NCBI RefSeq assembly: GCF_004342065.1
Contig: NZ_SLZU01000001.1
Location: 372,001-436,000, forward strand
From: Primorskyibacter sedentarius
GTDB taxonomy: Bacteria > Pseudomonadota > Alphaproteobacteria > Rhodobacterales > Rhodobacteraceae
Length of the DNA stretch: 64,000 bases
Direction: 5' to 3'
Numbering within the stretch: position 1 is the first letter of the stretch; every line of letters starts with the position of its first letter. Positions 16,901 through 25,409 of the stretch are shown one piece after another. Below the pieces are notes generated by a model. That model did not search any database. It was not told the DNA's origin and was given only the letters and a program-made list of their open reading frames with translations. The translations under genes were made by a program, and so were the position numbers.

Positions 16901-18262
16901 ATAGTTGAAGGTGATATCGCCGTCGATATTCTGGCCAACCGCAGCGGCGACCGCCTCGTCGGCAAAGCCCAGCCCGCGAATGTCCATCTCCAGCGTGCCC
17001 AGAAACTGCCCAAGGATCGTGCCCTGACCGCGCCGCAACGTGCCTCTGCCGGCGAGGATCATCGCCTCGGCATCCATATCGGGGCGGGCAAAGCGATCAG
17101 CCGACAGCCGCGCCGTCCATTCATCGCTTTCTGCGCTGTCGAATTGCATCACAAGCTGCGCGCTGCCAACTTCAGTCCGGGCGCCCGGAATGGCCAGCAG
17201 GACCGGCGCGCCATCCTCTGAGCGGATGCGGGCCTCCAGATCGAAGCGTTCGGGCCACTGGTCCGGCCCCAGCGCGGCGCTGCCCGCAAGCGATATGGTC
17301 TGCGCCTGCAGTTCCAGCGCGCTCAGTTCCAGCCGCCCATCATCAAAGCTCGTGCCCGAGGCGTTCAATGTCAGCTCTGCGCCGAAAAAGTCGCGGTAAT
17401 CGGGTTGCAGCAAGGGCCGGATGTCGCCGCCAAGCTCTGCCTGAAAGCTGCGCCCGGTGCCTGCGTCTTCGTCGCCCGAGACCTGCGAGAGGGTGACCGT
17501 GCCTCCAAGGCGCGGCTCGTTATCCGTCTCCAACGCGATCTGCGCGCCAAACGCGTCCAGCGGCCCCTCGCCCTGCACCGTCAGGGCAAGCGCCGGTGTG
17601 TCCGGCAGGCCCATCAGCGTGGCAACCAGCCCGTCCGGCCCTTCGGACAGGCCCAGGTTCAGCGCCAGATTGCGTGTCGCATTGGCATAGCTGCCCTCAA
17701 GGTTCAGCGCGATATCGGTGCCCTCGACGCCCTGCGCTTTCAGGACCGCCTCGCCTTCGCCATCCGACAGCTGTGCGGACCCGTCCAGCGACAGCACCAC
17801 TTCGCGGCCCAGCACCGTCGGGCCAAAGCGCGCGCGCCCGATGGCAAGCTGCCCGATATTGACCGAGACCGGCAGGTCCGGCAGCACGAAAGGCGCGGCC
17901 TCGGGCTTTGGCGTGGCGTCCGCGGCGGCCACGGGCAGACGCGCCAGGTCGACCTCCTCGGCAGAGAATTCCTGCACCTCGACCGCGCCGCGCAGCAGGG
18001 CCGAACGGCTCCAGTTCAGGACGATGCCGCGCACGGTGATCCAGACGCCTTCGTCATCGGCAATCGTCATCTCTTCGATCGTGGCGGTGGAGCTGAGCGC
18101 GCCTTCAAAGCCCACGATGCGCACGGAGCGCCCGGCAGAGGACAGGTTGTCCTCCAGCAGCCCCTGAAGATAGCCGCGATCCGCGTCTTCGGTCTGTGCC
18201 CCGCCGCTTGCGGGCAGGATCAGGGCGGCCAGAAAGGCCAGTAAATACGCGAGATGTTTCAA
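13970..18262 (-). CDS. tamB: TamB, inner-membrane/periplasmic translocation and assembly module subunit
   Basis: A 1430-residue AsmA-like TamB protein made mainly of repeated beta-strand segments that would form a hydrophobic groove across the periplasm. The C-terminal 350 residues are the conserved DUF490 domain (RGRFDILGKRLDLTEGRAQL, ITSTPELPEEEVLSQLLFGR). The last residues IGIYFEKDY are the usual TamB tail. The N-terminus (KHLAYLLAFLAALILPASGG) looks like a signal peptide or short anchor. TamB works with TamA in outer membrane protein insertion and phospholipid transport. Its start overlaps the tamA stop by 4 bases. Confidence 0.95.
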   Translation of the reverse strand: MKHLAYLLAFLAALILPASGGAQTEDADRGYLQGLLEDNLSSAGRSVRIVGFEGALSSTATIEEMTIADDEGVWITVRGIVLNWSRSALLRGAVEVQEFSAEEVDLARLPVAAADATPKPEAAPFVLPDLPVSVNIGQLAIGRARFGPTVLGREVVLSLDGSAQLSDGEGEAVLKAQGVEGTDIALNLEGSYANATRNLALNLGLSEGPDGLVATLMGLPDTPALALTVQGEGPLDAFGAQIALETDNEPRLGGTVTLSQVSGDEDAGTGRSFQAELGGDIRPLLQPDYRDFFGAELTLNASGTSFDDGRLELSALELQAQTISLAGSAALGPDQWPERFDLEARIRSEDGAPVLLAIPGARTEVGSAQLVMQFDSAESDEWTARLSADRFARPDMDAEAMILAGRGTLRRGQGTILGQFLGTLEMDIRGLGFADEAVAAAVGQNIDGDITFNYTEGDPLQLNVIRVIGADYMVNGDATIKGVEGAVETDITGQIALSAMDLSRFAALAGQPLEGGAQLTIGGSVLPLSGGFDLTAEGTTRDLSLGQAHFDRLFAGEANLSMSALRNETGIRLNAFAIEANDTRLTASGTLATGASSGAFSLVTPDAALIEPRLDGAGRVSGTFRQDGETWDFNLDGSGPGEARVTAKGQALMRDGAVQSVTGDGRLQAADLGAFSALAGRSLGGAATLDITGKFDPETQYFDVTANGTTLDLSIAQQNFDRLFAGPATLAVAARKDAEGLTLESAEIDAEGLRLDAEGTLIDGDSAGSFTLTARDAGRLDSALSGVATINGTVSQSGDDWVFDVDGTGPGGAALSARGTALTDDMAFVSVTGEGSANVQDLSAYARIVGRPLGGGVALSGSGTYLVSGDLSATASVTGQSMRIGMTEVDRLLAGRSTAELSVRRESGTLVFDRLDIATPELTADMTGSLSPQNSRLRFSAALRDVGIYASDFSGRATARGLITGAGGPYTVDVSATGPGGIAADIDGQYDASGGRADLRVRGNAPLGLVSSLTAPNLISGGVGFDIAINGPLALQSLSGTATLSQAQIVVPSAGIAVNRIAGTATLGGGRAVLDLQGRLSSGGRLRLAGPITLTPSYPADLALALNGIELVKPGLYEADADGQITLRGPLTGGAVVAGTLTLNSVELSVADTGTGPSGSVFGLRHVSAPADVRATLDRAGKGESSGGSSSASQGSTGPSYPLDLVIEAPARIFVRGRGLDAELGGELRLTGTTSDVVPQGEFSLIRGRFDILGKRLDLTEGRAQLRGNFDPYLRIVAETDASDVTVQIIIEGLASDPEVTITSTPELPEEEVLSQLLFGRDLSELSAFQALRIAAAVNTLVGKSGDTIVNRLRLGFGVDDLDVTSDEDGTVGLRVGKYISENVYTDVTVDATGESEINLNLTISPTVTARGRVSSDGDTGIGIYFEKDY

Positions 18263-20070
18263 AACGCCTGCCCTATCCCGATGTAGAATTGCGCGCCGTC
18301 GCCGGTGTCGCCCGAAACCGGAGCTGCGACGTCGAACCGAATGGGCCCGATGCCCGTCTGGTAGCGCAGGCCCAGCCCCGCGCCGGAATGCCAGTCGCCA
18401 GTGTCGCCAAAGCTGCTATCGGCGTTGACATAGCCTGCATCGGCAAAGCCGACCACGCCGATGCTTTGCGACACGGCCACGCGCAGCTCTGCCGAGAGGC
18501 CCAGAAAGCCCCGCCCGCCGCTGCTGTCGCCATTGCCCAGATCAACCTCAAGCGACTGGTAGGGTTGGCCGCGCACCGTTCCGGGGCCGCCGGAATAGAA
18601 CAGGTATTCGGGCCGCGTCCGTTCCAGCCCCGATCCCAGCACCGCCCCGAATTGCAGACGGCCCGCGACCACGATGCCTTCCTCCTCGCCAAAGCCGCGA
18701 TAGCCGCGCAGGTCGCTGTAGACACGTGTGCCGGTGTCGGACCCTTCAAGACCCACGAAGGGGGTGACCTCCAGTTCGGCATATGTGCCGGTCGTCGGGT
18801 TCAGCACCTCGTCGCGCGTGTCCCGCTTGACCGATGTGGGGAATGAAAACACCTGGAAGGTCCGGCTGCCAAAGCTGTCGCGGGTTTCGGAATAACTGTA
18901 GGCGATGCCGGTCTCGGCGCTGATCTGTTCGTTCAGGATCCATGTCGCCCCGCCGCCAAGCGTCACCGCTTCGGAGTAATAGGACGGTTCGTCCTGCAGG
19001 TCGTATTCGGCCATGAAATAGGCCGTTGTATCGGCGCCAAGGGCGGCCGGGATTTCCAGCCTGACACCTGCAAGATAGTCGATCCCGCTGCTGCCCCCGA
19101 TATTGGTGACTTCCACGTCAAAGCGCAGCCGTTCGGCCCCGCCCCACAGGTTGCGATGCAGCCAGAAACTGCTGAGTGTCAGCCCTTCGAGCGAGGAGAT
19201 TTCGGCGCCAAACCCGAAACGGCGCGGCTTCTGATCGACCAGCGCCGCCTCGATATCCATGCTGGCATCGGCGTTCAGTTCCTCTGCCTCTGACAGGCTG
19301 ACAGAGGCAAAGGCGCCGGTGCGGCGCAACCGTTCGGCCGCAAGGCGGATCTCCTCGGGTGTATAGACCTCGCCGGTGGGCAGCCCCGCGATGCGCTGGA
19401 TGCGTCCGGCGCGCACGGCGCTCGGGCTGGTGATGACCAGATCGCCAAGACGCACCAGCGGCCCCGGAGAGATGCCCACATCCACGGACAGGGTGCTGTC
19501 GCTGTGCTGCGCCGCAACCGCCTGCGACCCGATATCAGCCTTGGCATGGCCCTGTTCGCGCCAGCCATCCACAGCCGTGGTCACGGCGCTTCGGATCGCC
19601 GGGCTGCGTGCCTTGCTGCCTGTGCGAAACCCCTCTGGCAGCTCTGTGCCGGGGGCCAAAGGCTCCACCCGCAAGCGTCCGAATCGGAATTGGGGGCCAC
19701 GGTCCACCACGATGGCGACGGTGCTGATCTCGGCGGGTACGTCCAGCAGAGGGATGGCCGTCGCCTCGCGCCCGTTCACAAAGATGTTGACGGTTCCGCC
19801 GTAATAGCCATGGGCATATAGCGTGTCGACGATGCGCCCGTAATCGGCCAGCGCCGCGGCAAGGATGGTGCGCGAGCCGGTCCGGCCCTCTTCTTTCGCT
19901 GCGGCCACAAGAGACACGTCGCGGATATCGTCAGCCAGCTGCGACTCGCCATTGGCAAAGCGAAATTCGACGGCCTCCAGCGCGCTTGCACCAGAGGGGG
20001 CGGTCCCGATTCCCAGCGCCGCCATCGCAGCCGCCCCTGCCCAATTCGCAACACCCATATGAAACCGCAC
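18259..20070 (-). CDS. tamA: TamA, outer membrane BamA-family assembly factor
   Basis: A 603-residue Omp85-superfamily protein with an N-terminal signal peptide, about three POTRA domains (residues 30-270) and a C-terminal 16-strand barrel ending in FYIGIGQAF, with the terminal Phe of a beta signal. GGPGTVRGQPY matches the conserved lid-loop motif (VRGF/Y type). The frame opens with GTG at 20070. An ATG at 20058 (MGVANWAG), preceded by AAGGTG at a good distance, is a realistic alternative start. tamA and tamB overlap by 4 bases and form the complete TAM complex. Confidence 0.93.
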   Translation of the reverse strand: MRFHMGVANWAGAAAMAALGIGTAPSGASALEAVEFRFANGESQLADDIRDVSLVAAAKEEGRTGSRTILAAALADYGRIVDTLYAHGYYGGTVNIFVNGREATAIPLLDVPAEISTVAIVVDRGPQFRFGRLRVEPLAPGTELPEGFRTGSKARSPAIRSAVTTAVDGWREQGHAKADIGSQAVAAQHSDSTLSVDVGISPGPLVRLGDLVITSPSAVRAGRIQRIAGLPTGEVYTPEEIRLAAERLRRTGAFASVSLSEAEELNADASMDIEAALVDQKPRRFGFGAEISSLEGLTLSSFWLHRNLWGGAERLRFDVEVTNIGGSSGIDYLAGVRLEIPAALGADTTAYFMAEYDLQDEPSYYSEAVTLGGGATWILNEQISAETGIAYSYSETRDSFGSRTFQVFSFPTSVKRDTRDEVLNPTTGTYAELEVTPFVGLEGSDTGTRVYSDLRGYRGFGEEEGIVVAGRLQFGAVLGSGLERTRPEYLFYSGGPGTVRGQPYQSLEVDLGNGDSSGGRGFLGLSAELRVAVSQSIGVVGFADAGYVNADSSFGDTGDWHSGAGLGLRYQTGIGPIRFDVAAPVSGDTGDGAQFYIGIGQAF

Positions 20071-20446
20071 CTTTCCCTGCTCTGTCGCAGTAACCTAGAT
20101 AGGGCGAAGAGCAGCCACCACCAGTAAGCCTGTCGGCGCAACCCGACCGCCCCCAAATTGGCGTGAATTTGCCAAGGGTGCAACGCCGCTTGCAGCCTGC
20201 CCCGCAGCATGGGCGTGAAATCGAAAACCCCCAAGCATGCAGCCCGCGCCAAACGCGCCCCACCCCTCGGGCACGGATCGGCCCGCAATCCCCGGCCCGC
20301 CGCACAAAGTGCCGCCAGACCAGTGAAACGCAAAGGCAGGCCAAACGCGAAACGCGGCCCCCGCAAGGGCCGCGTTTTCTTTCAAACCGGCGTGCCGAAG
20401 GCACTCATTGGGATCAAGCCTGCGGCTTGCAATGGCGCGGTAGGGC
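20071..20446. other. Intergenic region between tamA and the FKBP gene
   Basis: A 376-base gap. It contains a strong hairpin at 20350-20381 and, close to tamA, the minus-strand sequence CCCTATCTAG that could be a -10 element but without a clear -35. A plus-strand open frame from 20209 encodes only a very basic low-complexity peptide and is not accepted as a gene. Confidence 0.5.
20350..20381. terminator. Hairpin, probable terminator of the FKBP gene
   Basis: Perfect 11-bp stem AAACGCGGCCC / GGGCCGCGTTT with a 6-base loop, about 70 bases downstream of the minus-strand FKBP stop. The T-rich flank is better on the plus strand (TTTTCTTT), so direction is not certain. Confidence 0.6.
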
Positions 20447-20875
20447 TCAGGCGATCTCGACCAGTTCGATATCGAAGGTCAGGTCCTTGCCTGCAAGCGG
20501 GTGGTTTGCATCCAACGTCACCTCGGCCTCTGTCACCTCGGCCACGGTCACTGCCATCACCTGTCCGTCCTGGGTCTGAACCTGCAGCTGCGTGCCGATA
20601 TCCAGCGGCAGATCGGCGGGAATTTCAGAACGCGGCACGGATTGGCGCGCGTTCGGGTCGGCCTGGCCGTAAGCCTCGTCCGCCACGACGGCGACAGTCT
20701 TGGTGTCGCCAACGGCCATGCCGGGCATTGCCTTGTCGAGGCCGGGGATGATCTGGCCGGACCCGACCGTGAATTCCAGCGGGTCGCGTCCCGCGCTGGA
20801 ATCAAAAGTGCTGCCATCGGCAAGGGTGCCGGTGTAGTGAATGCGAACGGTGTCGCCCGTCTTTACCTGGGTCAT
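20447..20875 (-). CDS. FKBP-type peptidyl-prolyl isomerase (SlyD-like)
   Basis: A 142-residue FKBP with the split arrangement of SlyD: FKBP segment VRIHYTGTLADGSTFDSS, then FTVGSGQIIPGLDKAMPGM, an inserted-flap region (residues 68-125) and the returning FKBP strand LTFDIELVEIA. SlyD-type proteins are cytoplasmic prolyl isomerases and chaperones. The His-rich metal-binding tail of enterobacterial SlyD is absent. The start at 20875 (MTQVKTGDTV) matches the family; a longer upstream frame lacks coding character. Confidence 0.93.
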   Translation of the reverse strand: MTQVKTGDTVRIHYTGTLADGSTFDSSAGRDPLEFTVGSGQIIPGLDKAMPGMAVGDTKTVAVVADEAYGQADPNARQSVPRSEIPADLPLDIGTQLQVQTQDGQVMAVTVAEVTEAEVTLDANHPLAGKDLTFDIELVEIA

Positions 20876-21258
20876 CTGGGTTCCAGTGCTGTCTCGGGGG
20901 TGGATTTCAGCGCAACGCCTCCCGGCACGGCGCCCTTTTTGATCGGGGCGGACCCTATCTGCCATGCCCGCGAATTGCAAACGGCTGGGTCGGTGCCCAA
21001 TGGCGGCAGCAGCTTTCCCGCGTTTCCGGCGCCCGGACACTCGACTGTTTTCCTGTCCCATCCCGACGCGGCCAGGACCTACCCCGGCGGTGGCAGGGCC
21101 GCTCGGTTCCAGCCTGCATTCCTGCGAAAACCATCCGCACCGGTCCGGCAGAGTTTCCCCGGCGAGCAAGACCGCAGCGCGATATAGGCGCAGAATTCGC
21201 CCCTTTTCCCCGTCGATCCATCATGCAACTGTGCTTCTGCGACCCAAGGGAGGACCGT
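20876..21258. other. Intergenic region between FKBP and haloacid dehalogenase genes
   Basis: A 383-base divergent gap. No tRNA, repeat or convincing small gene was seen. Open frames crossing it on both strands have no recognisable product. It presumably holds the two divergent promoters, but no clear -35/-10 pair was found. Confidence 0.5.
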
Positions 21259-21942
21259 ATGACCATCACCACCTGTGTCTTTGACGCCTACGGGACCCTG
21301 TTCGATGTTTCCGCCGCCGCGAGGCAGGCCGCAGAACAGCCCGGCCGGGAAAAGCTTGCCGCCTGTTGGCAGGCGCTCGCCGCCGACTGGCGCAACAAGC
21401 AGCTTCAATACACATGGCTGCGCGCGATCACGGGCGAGCACACGTCCTTCTGGAATGTCACGATGGACGGGCTGGACTGGGCGATGGATAAACACGGGCT
21501 GGATGATGATCCAGAGCTGCGCGAAATCCTTCTGGCGCTTTACTGGGAACTGGCCGCTTACCGCGAGGTGCCCGCCATGCTGGCGCGGCTCAAGGCGGCG
21601 GGCAAAGCCTGCGCAATCCTGTCAAATGGCAGCCCCGACATGCTGGAAGGTGCGGTCGAGTTCTCGGGCATCGGCACCTATCTTGATGCGGTGCTCTCGG
21701 TCGAGGATGTCGGCATCTTCAAGCCCGCCCGCCAGGTCTATGACATGGTCGGCACCCGCTTTGGCTGCGCGCCCGATGAGGTGCTGTTTGTGTCGTCCAA
21801 CGGCTGGGACGCTGCGGGGGCTGCGGGCTACGGTTTCACCACCGTCTGGGCCAACCGCGCGGGCGACCCCGTCGACCGCCTGCCCCACCGCCCGCACCAC
21901 ATCTTAAGCGACCTGACGACATTGCCGGAGATTGCCACCTGA
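21259..21942 (+). CDS. Haloacid dehalogenase type II (HAD superfamily)
   Basis: A 227-residue L-2-haloacid dehalogenase-like hydrolase. Asp9 in CVFDAYGTLFD is the nucleophile, SNGS the second HAD motif, Lys in GIFKPARQVYD the third and FVSSNGWDAAGA the fourth. The SSNxWD signature is characteristic of type II dehalogenases as opposed to phosphatases. The ribosome binding site AAGGGAGGA precedes ATG 21259. The stop overlaps the start of the next hydrolase gene (TGATG), giving a three-gene operon with the dehydratase. Activity on a halogenated acid is predicted, not shown. Confidence 0.9.
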   Translation: MTITTCVFDAYGTLFDVSAAARQAAEQPGREKLAACWQALAADWRNKQLQYTWLRAITGEHTSFWNVTMDGLDWAMDKHGLDDDPELREILLALYWELAAYREVPAMLARLKAAGKACAILSNGSPDMLEGAVEFSGIGTYLDAVLSVEDVGIFKPARQVYDMVGTRFGCAPDEVLFVSSNGWDAAGAAGYGFTTVWANRAGDPVDRLPHRPHHILSDLTTLPEIAT

Positions 21943-22763
21943 TGCCCTATTTCACCTCTTCCGACGATGTCCGCCTTCACTATACAGACGAAGGCGAGGG
22001 CCTGCCGGTGCTGGCGCTGTCCGGTCTTACCCGCAATGGCCGGGATTTCGATTATGTCGCGCCACATCTGGAAAACACCCGCCTGATCCGGCTGGATTAT
22101 CGCGGGCGCGGCAAATCCGACTGGCCGGGGCCGGACACCTACACCATCCCGGTCGAGGCGCGCGACGCGGTCGAACTGCTTGACCATCTGGGCATCGCCC
22201 GCGCCGCCATTCTTGGCACCTCGCGCGGCGGGCTGATCGCGATGGGGTTGGGCGCGGGCGCGCGCGACCGGCTACTTGGTGTGGCGCTCAACGATATCGG
22301 CCCGGATCTGGCCACGGGCGGGCTAAAGGCGATCATGGGCTATCTTGGCAATCGCCCCAGCTGGAAAACCCATGAAGAGGCTGCCGCCGCGCGCCCCGAG
22401 CTGATGGCAGGCTTTGCCAATGTTCCGGCAGAGCGTTGGCGCGCCGAGGTCGAAAAGCTCTACATTCAGGCCGAGGACGGGCTGGACCTGACCTATGACG
22501 CGCGCCTGCGCGATGCGGTGCTGGCCACCGGCGCACAGCCCGCCCCCGATCTCTGGCCGTTTTTCGACGCGCTGGACGGTCTGCCGCTTGCCACGATCCG
22601 GGGGGCCAATTCGGATCTGTTGACCCCCGCAACCTTTGCCGAGATGCAGCGCCGCCGCCCCGACATGATTGCCGCCGAAGTCCCCGACCGCGCCCATATC
22701 CCGTTCCTTGACGAACCAGAAGCGCTCGCCGCGCTGCGCGAATGGCTGGAGAGCATGCAGTGA
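21942..22763 (+). CDS. Alpha/beta hydrolase
   Basis: A 273-residue alpha/beta hydrolase. The nucleophile elbow is GTSRGG near residue 87, the oxyanion region SGLTRNGRDFDYVAP, and the catalytic His is in DRAHIPFLDEPEAL near the C-terminus. It may be an esterase or a C-C/epoxide-type hydrolase; the substrate is unknown. It overlaps the dehalogenase stop and the dehydratase start (GTGA), so it is translated as part of one unit. Confidence 0.85.
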   Translation: MPYFTSSDDVRLHYTDEGEGLPVLALSGLTRNGRDFDYVAPHLENTRLIRLDYRGRGKSDWPGPDTYTIPVEARDAVELLDHLGIARAAILGTSRGGLIAMGLGAGARDRLLGVALNDIGPDLATGGLKAIMGYLGNRPSWKTHEEAAAARPELMAGFANVPAERWRAEVEKLYIQAEDGLDLTYDARLRDAVLATGAQPAPDLWPFFDALDGLPLATIRGANSDLLTPATFAEMQRRRPDMIAAEVPDRAHIPFLDEPEALAALREWLESMQ

Positions 22764-23740
22764 ATATCGACATGATCGAGGCCGCGGCAGACCGGCTGCG
22801 CGGCCACGCCCGGCGCACGCCGCTACTCTCCTCGCCCTTTCTGGACGAGATTGCCGGGCGGCGCGTGCTGGTCAAACCCGAATGCCTGCAACATACCGGC
22901 AGCTTCAAATATCGCGGCGGCTATGCGGCGATCTCTGCGCTGGCACCGGATGTCCGGGCCAGGGGCGTGCTGGCCTATTCTTCGGGCAATCATGCGCAGG
23001 GCGTGGCGCTGGCCGCCCGCCAGCATGGCATCCCCGCCGTGATCATCATGCCAGAGGACGCGCCCGCGCTGAAGATCGCCAACACCCGCGCCCTTGGGGC
23101 AGAGGTCGTGCTGTATGACCGCGCAGGCCAACAGACCCGCGAAGCGCTTGGCGAGGAGCTCAAAGCCTCGCGCGGCCTCACCCTCATTCGCCCTTACGAC
23201 GAGCCGCAGGTGGTGGCAGGCCAGGGCACTTGCGGGCTGGAGATTGCCGAGCAGGCGCGCGAAGCGGGCGTGGAACAGGCGGATGTTCTGGTCTGTTGCG
23301 GCGGCGGCGGGCTGACCTCTGGCATTGCGCTGGCGCTTGAGGCCCGCGCCCCGGGCCTGCGCGCCCGGCCGGTCGAACCCGAAGAGTTTGACGACACGGC
23401 CCGCTCGCTGGTCTCTGGCCGGATCGAGCGGAATGCAAGGATGTCAGGCGGGCTGTGCGACGCGATCCTGACGCCCAGCCCCGGCGATCTGACATTCCCG
23501 GTCATGCAGCGCCTGTGCGGTCCCGGCCTGACCGTCAGCGACGATGAGGCGTTGACGGCGATGGCGCAGGCTTTTCTGCGGTTGAAACTGGTGGCCGAAC
23601 CGGGCGGCGCGGTGGCGCTGGCGGCGGCACTCTACCGGGCCGATGCGCTTGAAGGCGACGCCGTGATCTGCACAATTTCGGGCGGGAATGTCGATCCGGC
23701 CGTCTTTGCCCAAGGGCTGAAAATGCTTGAGGGCGGGTGA
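22760..23740 (+). CDS. Serine/threonine dehydratase (PLP fold type II)
   Basis: A 326-residue PLP enzyme. Lys50 in HTGSFKYRGG binds the cofactor, SSGNHAQGVALAA binds substrate carboxylate, and CGGGGLTSG is the phosphate-binding loop. It lacks the regulatory ACT domain of biosynthetic IlvA, so it is likely a catabolic threonine/serine dehydratase or a related racemase. A GTG start at 22760 overlapping the previous stop is preferred; ATG 22772 is an alternative. Last gene of the dehalogenase operon. Confidence 0.87.
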   Translation: MNIDMIEAAADRLRGHARRTPLLSSPFLDEIAGRRVLVKPECLQHTGSFKYRGGYAAISALAPDVRARGVLAYSSGNHAQGVALAARQHGIPAVIIMPEDAPALKIANTRALGAEVVLYDRAGQQTREALGEELKASRGLTLIRPYDEPQVVAGQGTCGLEIAEQAREAGVEQADVLVCCGGGGLTSGIALALEARAPGLRARPVEPEEFDDTARSLVSGRIERNARMSGGLCDAILTPSPGDLTFPVMQRLCGPGLTVSDDEALTAMAQAFLRLKLVAEPGGAVALAAALYRADALEGDAVICTISGGNVDPAVFAQGLKMLEGG

Positions 23741-23911
23741 TGGAAAAGACCGCGCCACCATGCGAGTGCGTGCAGCGCAACCCACGGAACGCCGCGCAGA
23801 TCTGCCCCGCAACAGGCTGAAGGCCCATCCGGGATTGGCATTTTTCCGGGCAAGACCCTTGCCAAAACCCGTCGCCAGGTGTCTTTGCGGACTGTCAAAG
23901 GAGGGATGACC

Positions 23912-24700
23912 ATGAAAATCGCAAGGCTGGGGGATATCGGGCTTCACTACCGGGTTGATGGCGATCCGGACGGGGCGCCGGTGGTCTTTGCAAACTCGCT
24001 TGGCACCGATCTGCGGCTTTGGGATCAGATCCTGCCGCTGCTGCCGCAGGGTCTGAAGTTCATCCGCTATGACAAGCGTGGGCACGGCCTGTCCACCTGC
24101 CCGCCTGCGCCCTATTCCATGGGCGCGCTGGTGACCGATGCGGAACGGCTGCTGGATCAACTTGGCGTGCGCGATTGCGTCTTTGTCGGGCTGTCCATTG
24201 GCGGAATGATCGCGCAGGGGCTGGCCACGAAACGGCTGGATCTGGTGCGCGCGATCGTGCTGTCCAACACCGGCGCCAAGATCGGCACGAAGGACATGTG
24301 GCAGGACCGTATCGGCGCCGTCCGTGCGGGCGGGATAGAGGCGCTGGCCGATCCGATTCTCGAACGCTGGTTCTCGACCGGGTTTCGCGAAACCGATGAA
24401 TTCCTCGCATGGCGGCACATGCTTCTGCGCCAGCCGGTGGAAGGCTATATCGGGTGTTGCCAAGCCATTGCAGGCACCGATTTCTACACGCCCACCGCAG
24501 CGCTGACCCTGCCCGCGCTGGGGATCGCGGGCTCTGTCGACGGCTCCACCCCGCCCGATCTGGTGCGCGAAACCATTGGTTTGATAAAGGGGTCGGATTT
24601 CCGGCTGATTCAGGGCGCGGGCCACCTGCCTTGTGTCGAGAAGCCCGAGGAATATGCCGCGATCCTGACCGAATTCCTGACCGCGCAGGGCCATGTCTGA
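23912..24700 (+). CDS. pcaD: 3-oxoadipate enol-lactonase-like hydrolase (PcaD)
   Basis: A 262-residue alpha/beta hydrolase resembling PcaD, which opens beta-ketoadipate enol-lactone. It shows ANSLGTDLRLWD (oxyanion), GLSIGGMIAQGLA with the nucleophile Ser, and catalytic His in GAGHLPCVEKP. The ribosome binding site AAAGGAGG (23897-23904) is 7 bases before ATG 23912; the ATG at 23906 sits directly on it and is rejected. It overlaps the following esterase gene by 8 bases. pcaHG and pcaC are not in the window, so it may serve a different lactone. Confidence 0.82.
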   Translation: MKIARLGDIGLHYRVDGDPDGAPVVFANSLGTDLRLWDQILPLLPQGLKFIRYDKRGHGLSTCPPAPYSMGALVTDAERLLDQLGVRDCVFVGLSIGGMIAQGLATKRLDLVRAIVLSNTGAKIGTKDMWQDRIGAVRAGGIEALADPILERWFSTGFRETDEFLAWRHMLLRQPVEGYIGCCQAIAGTDFYTPTAALTLPALGIAGSVDGSTPPDLVRETIGLIKGSDFRLIQGAGHLPCVEKPEEYAAILTEFLTAQGHV

Positions 24701-25409
24701 CTTTCTGCTGGTCCACGGATCGTGCCACGGCGCGTGGTGCTGGCGCGACGTGATCCCGGCGCTGGAGGCGTTGGGCCACAGCGCCCGCGCCATAGACCTG
24801 CCGGGGCAAGGTGCGGACACGACGCCTGTCGCAGAGATCACGCTGGATCTTTATGCGCGCACAATCCTGAACGCGCTGAAGGGCCCCACCGTGGTGGTGG
24901 GCCATTCGATGGCCGGCTACCCGATCAGCCTTGCCGCAGAGCGTGACCCGGGCCGGATCACCCGCCTGATCTATCTTTGCGCTTATGTCCCGGCGGACGC
25001 GCTGTCGCTGGCAGAGCGTCGTCGTCAGGCGCCACGCCAGCCCTTGCTGCCTGCCATCCAGAAGACAGCGGACGGTCTTGCGTTCACGATCCGCCCCGAG
25101 ATGGCGGAGGCCGTATTCTACCACGACTGCCCCCCCGGCACCGTCACCTATGCAAATGCGCGACTTGGCGCGCAGGCGATCCTGCCGCAGGAAACACGCG
25201 TTGCACTTGGGGCCAATTATGCAGGCGTTCCGCGCAGCTATATCCGCTGCAATGATGACCGCACCATCCCGCCGGAGTTCCAGCGTACAATGACTGCCGA
25301 CTGGCCCGCAAAGGACGTGACCGAGATGAATACCGGCCATTCCCCGTTCTTTGCGGCACCTGTTGCGCTGGCCCAAATGCTCTCTGACATCGCGAGGCCC
25401 GGAACATGA
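24693..25409 (+). CDS. Alpha/beta hydrolase of the plant methylesterase/hydroxynitrile lyase-like family
   Basis: A 238-residue compact alpha/beta hydrolase. FLLVHGSCHGAWCWRDVIP is the oxyanion motif, VVVGHSMAGYP the nucleophile elbow, and EMNTGHSPFFAAP holds the catalytic His. This is the small EstC/MES/hydroxynitrile-lyase-like group; most bacterial members are esterases on small aromatic or terpenoid esters. It lies between pcaD-like and pcaB-like genes with overlaps on both sides (8 and 4 bases), so it probably acts in the same pathway. Confidence 0.85.
   Translation: MSDFLLVHGSCHGAWCWRDVIPALEALGHSARAIDLPGQGADTTPVAEITLDLYARTILNALKGPTVVVGHSMAGYPISLAAERDPGRITRLIYLCAYVPADALSLAERRRQAPRQPLLPAIQKTADGLAFTIRPEMAEAVFYHDCPPGTVTYANARLGAQAILPQETRVALGANYAGVPRSYIRCNDDRTIPPEFQRTMTADWPAKDVTEMNTGHSPFFAAPVALAQMLSDIARPGT

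Noticed and set aside
17405-18244. 279-codon plus-strand frame inside tamB
   Set aside because: Antisense shadow of a high-GC coding gene; no recognisable motif.
20209-20400. Plus-strand frame for a very basic small protein in the tamA-FKBP gap
   Set aside because: Lys/Arg/Pro-rich low-complexity translation with no ribosome binding site; it crosses a terminator hairpin.
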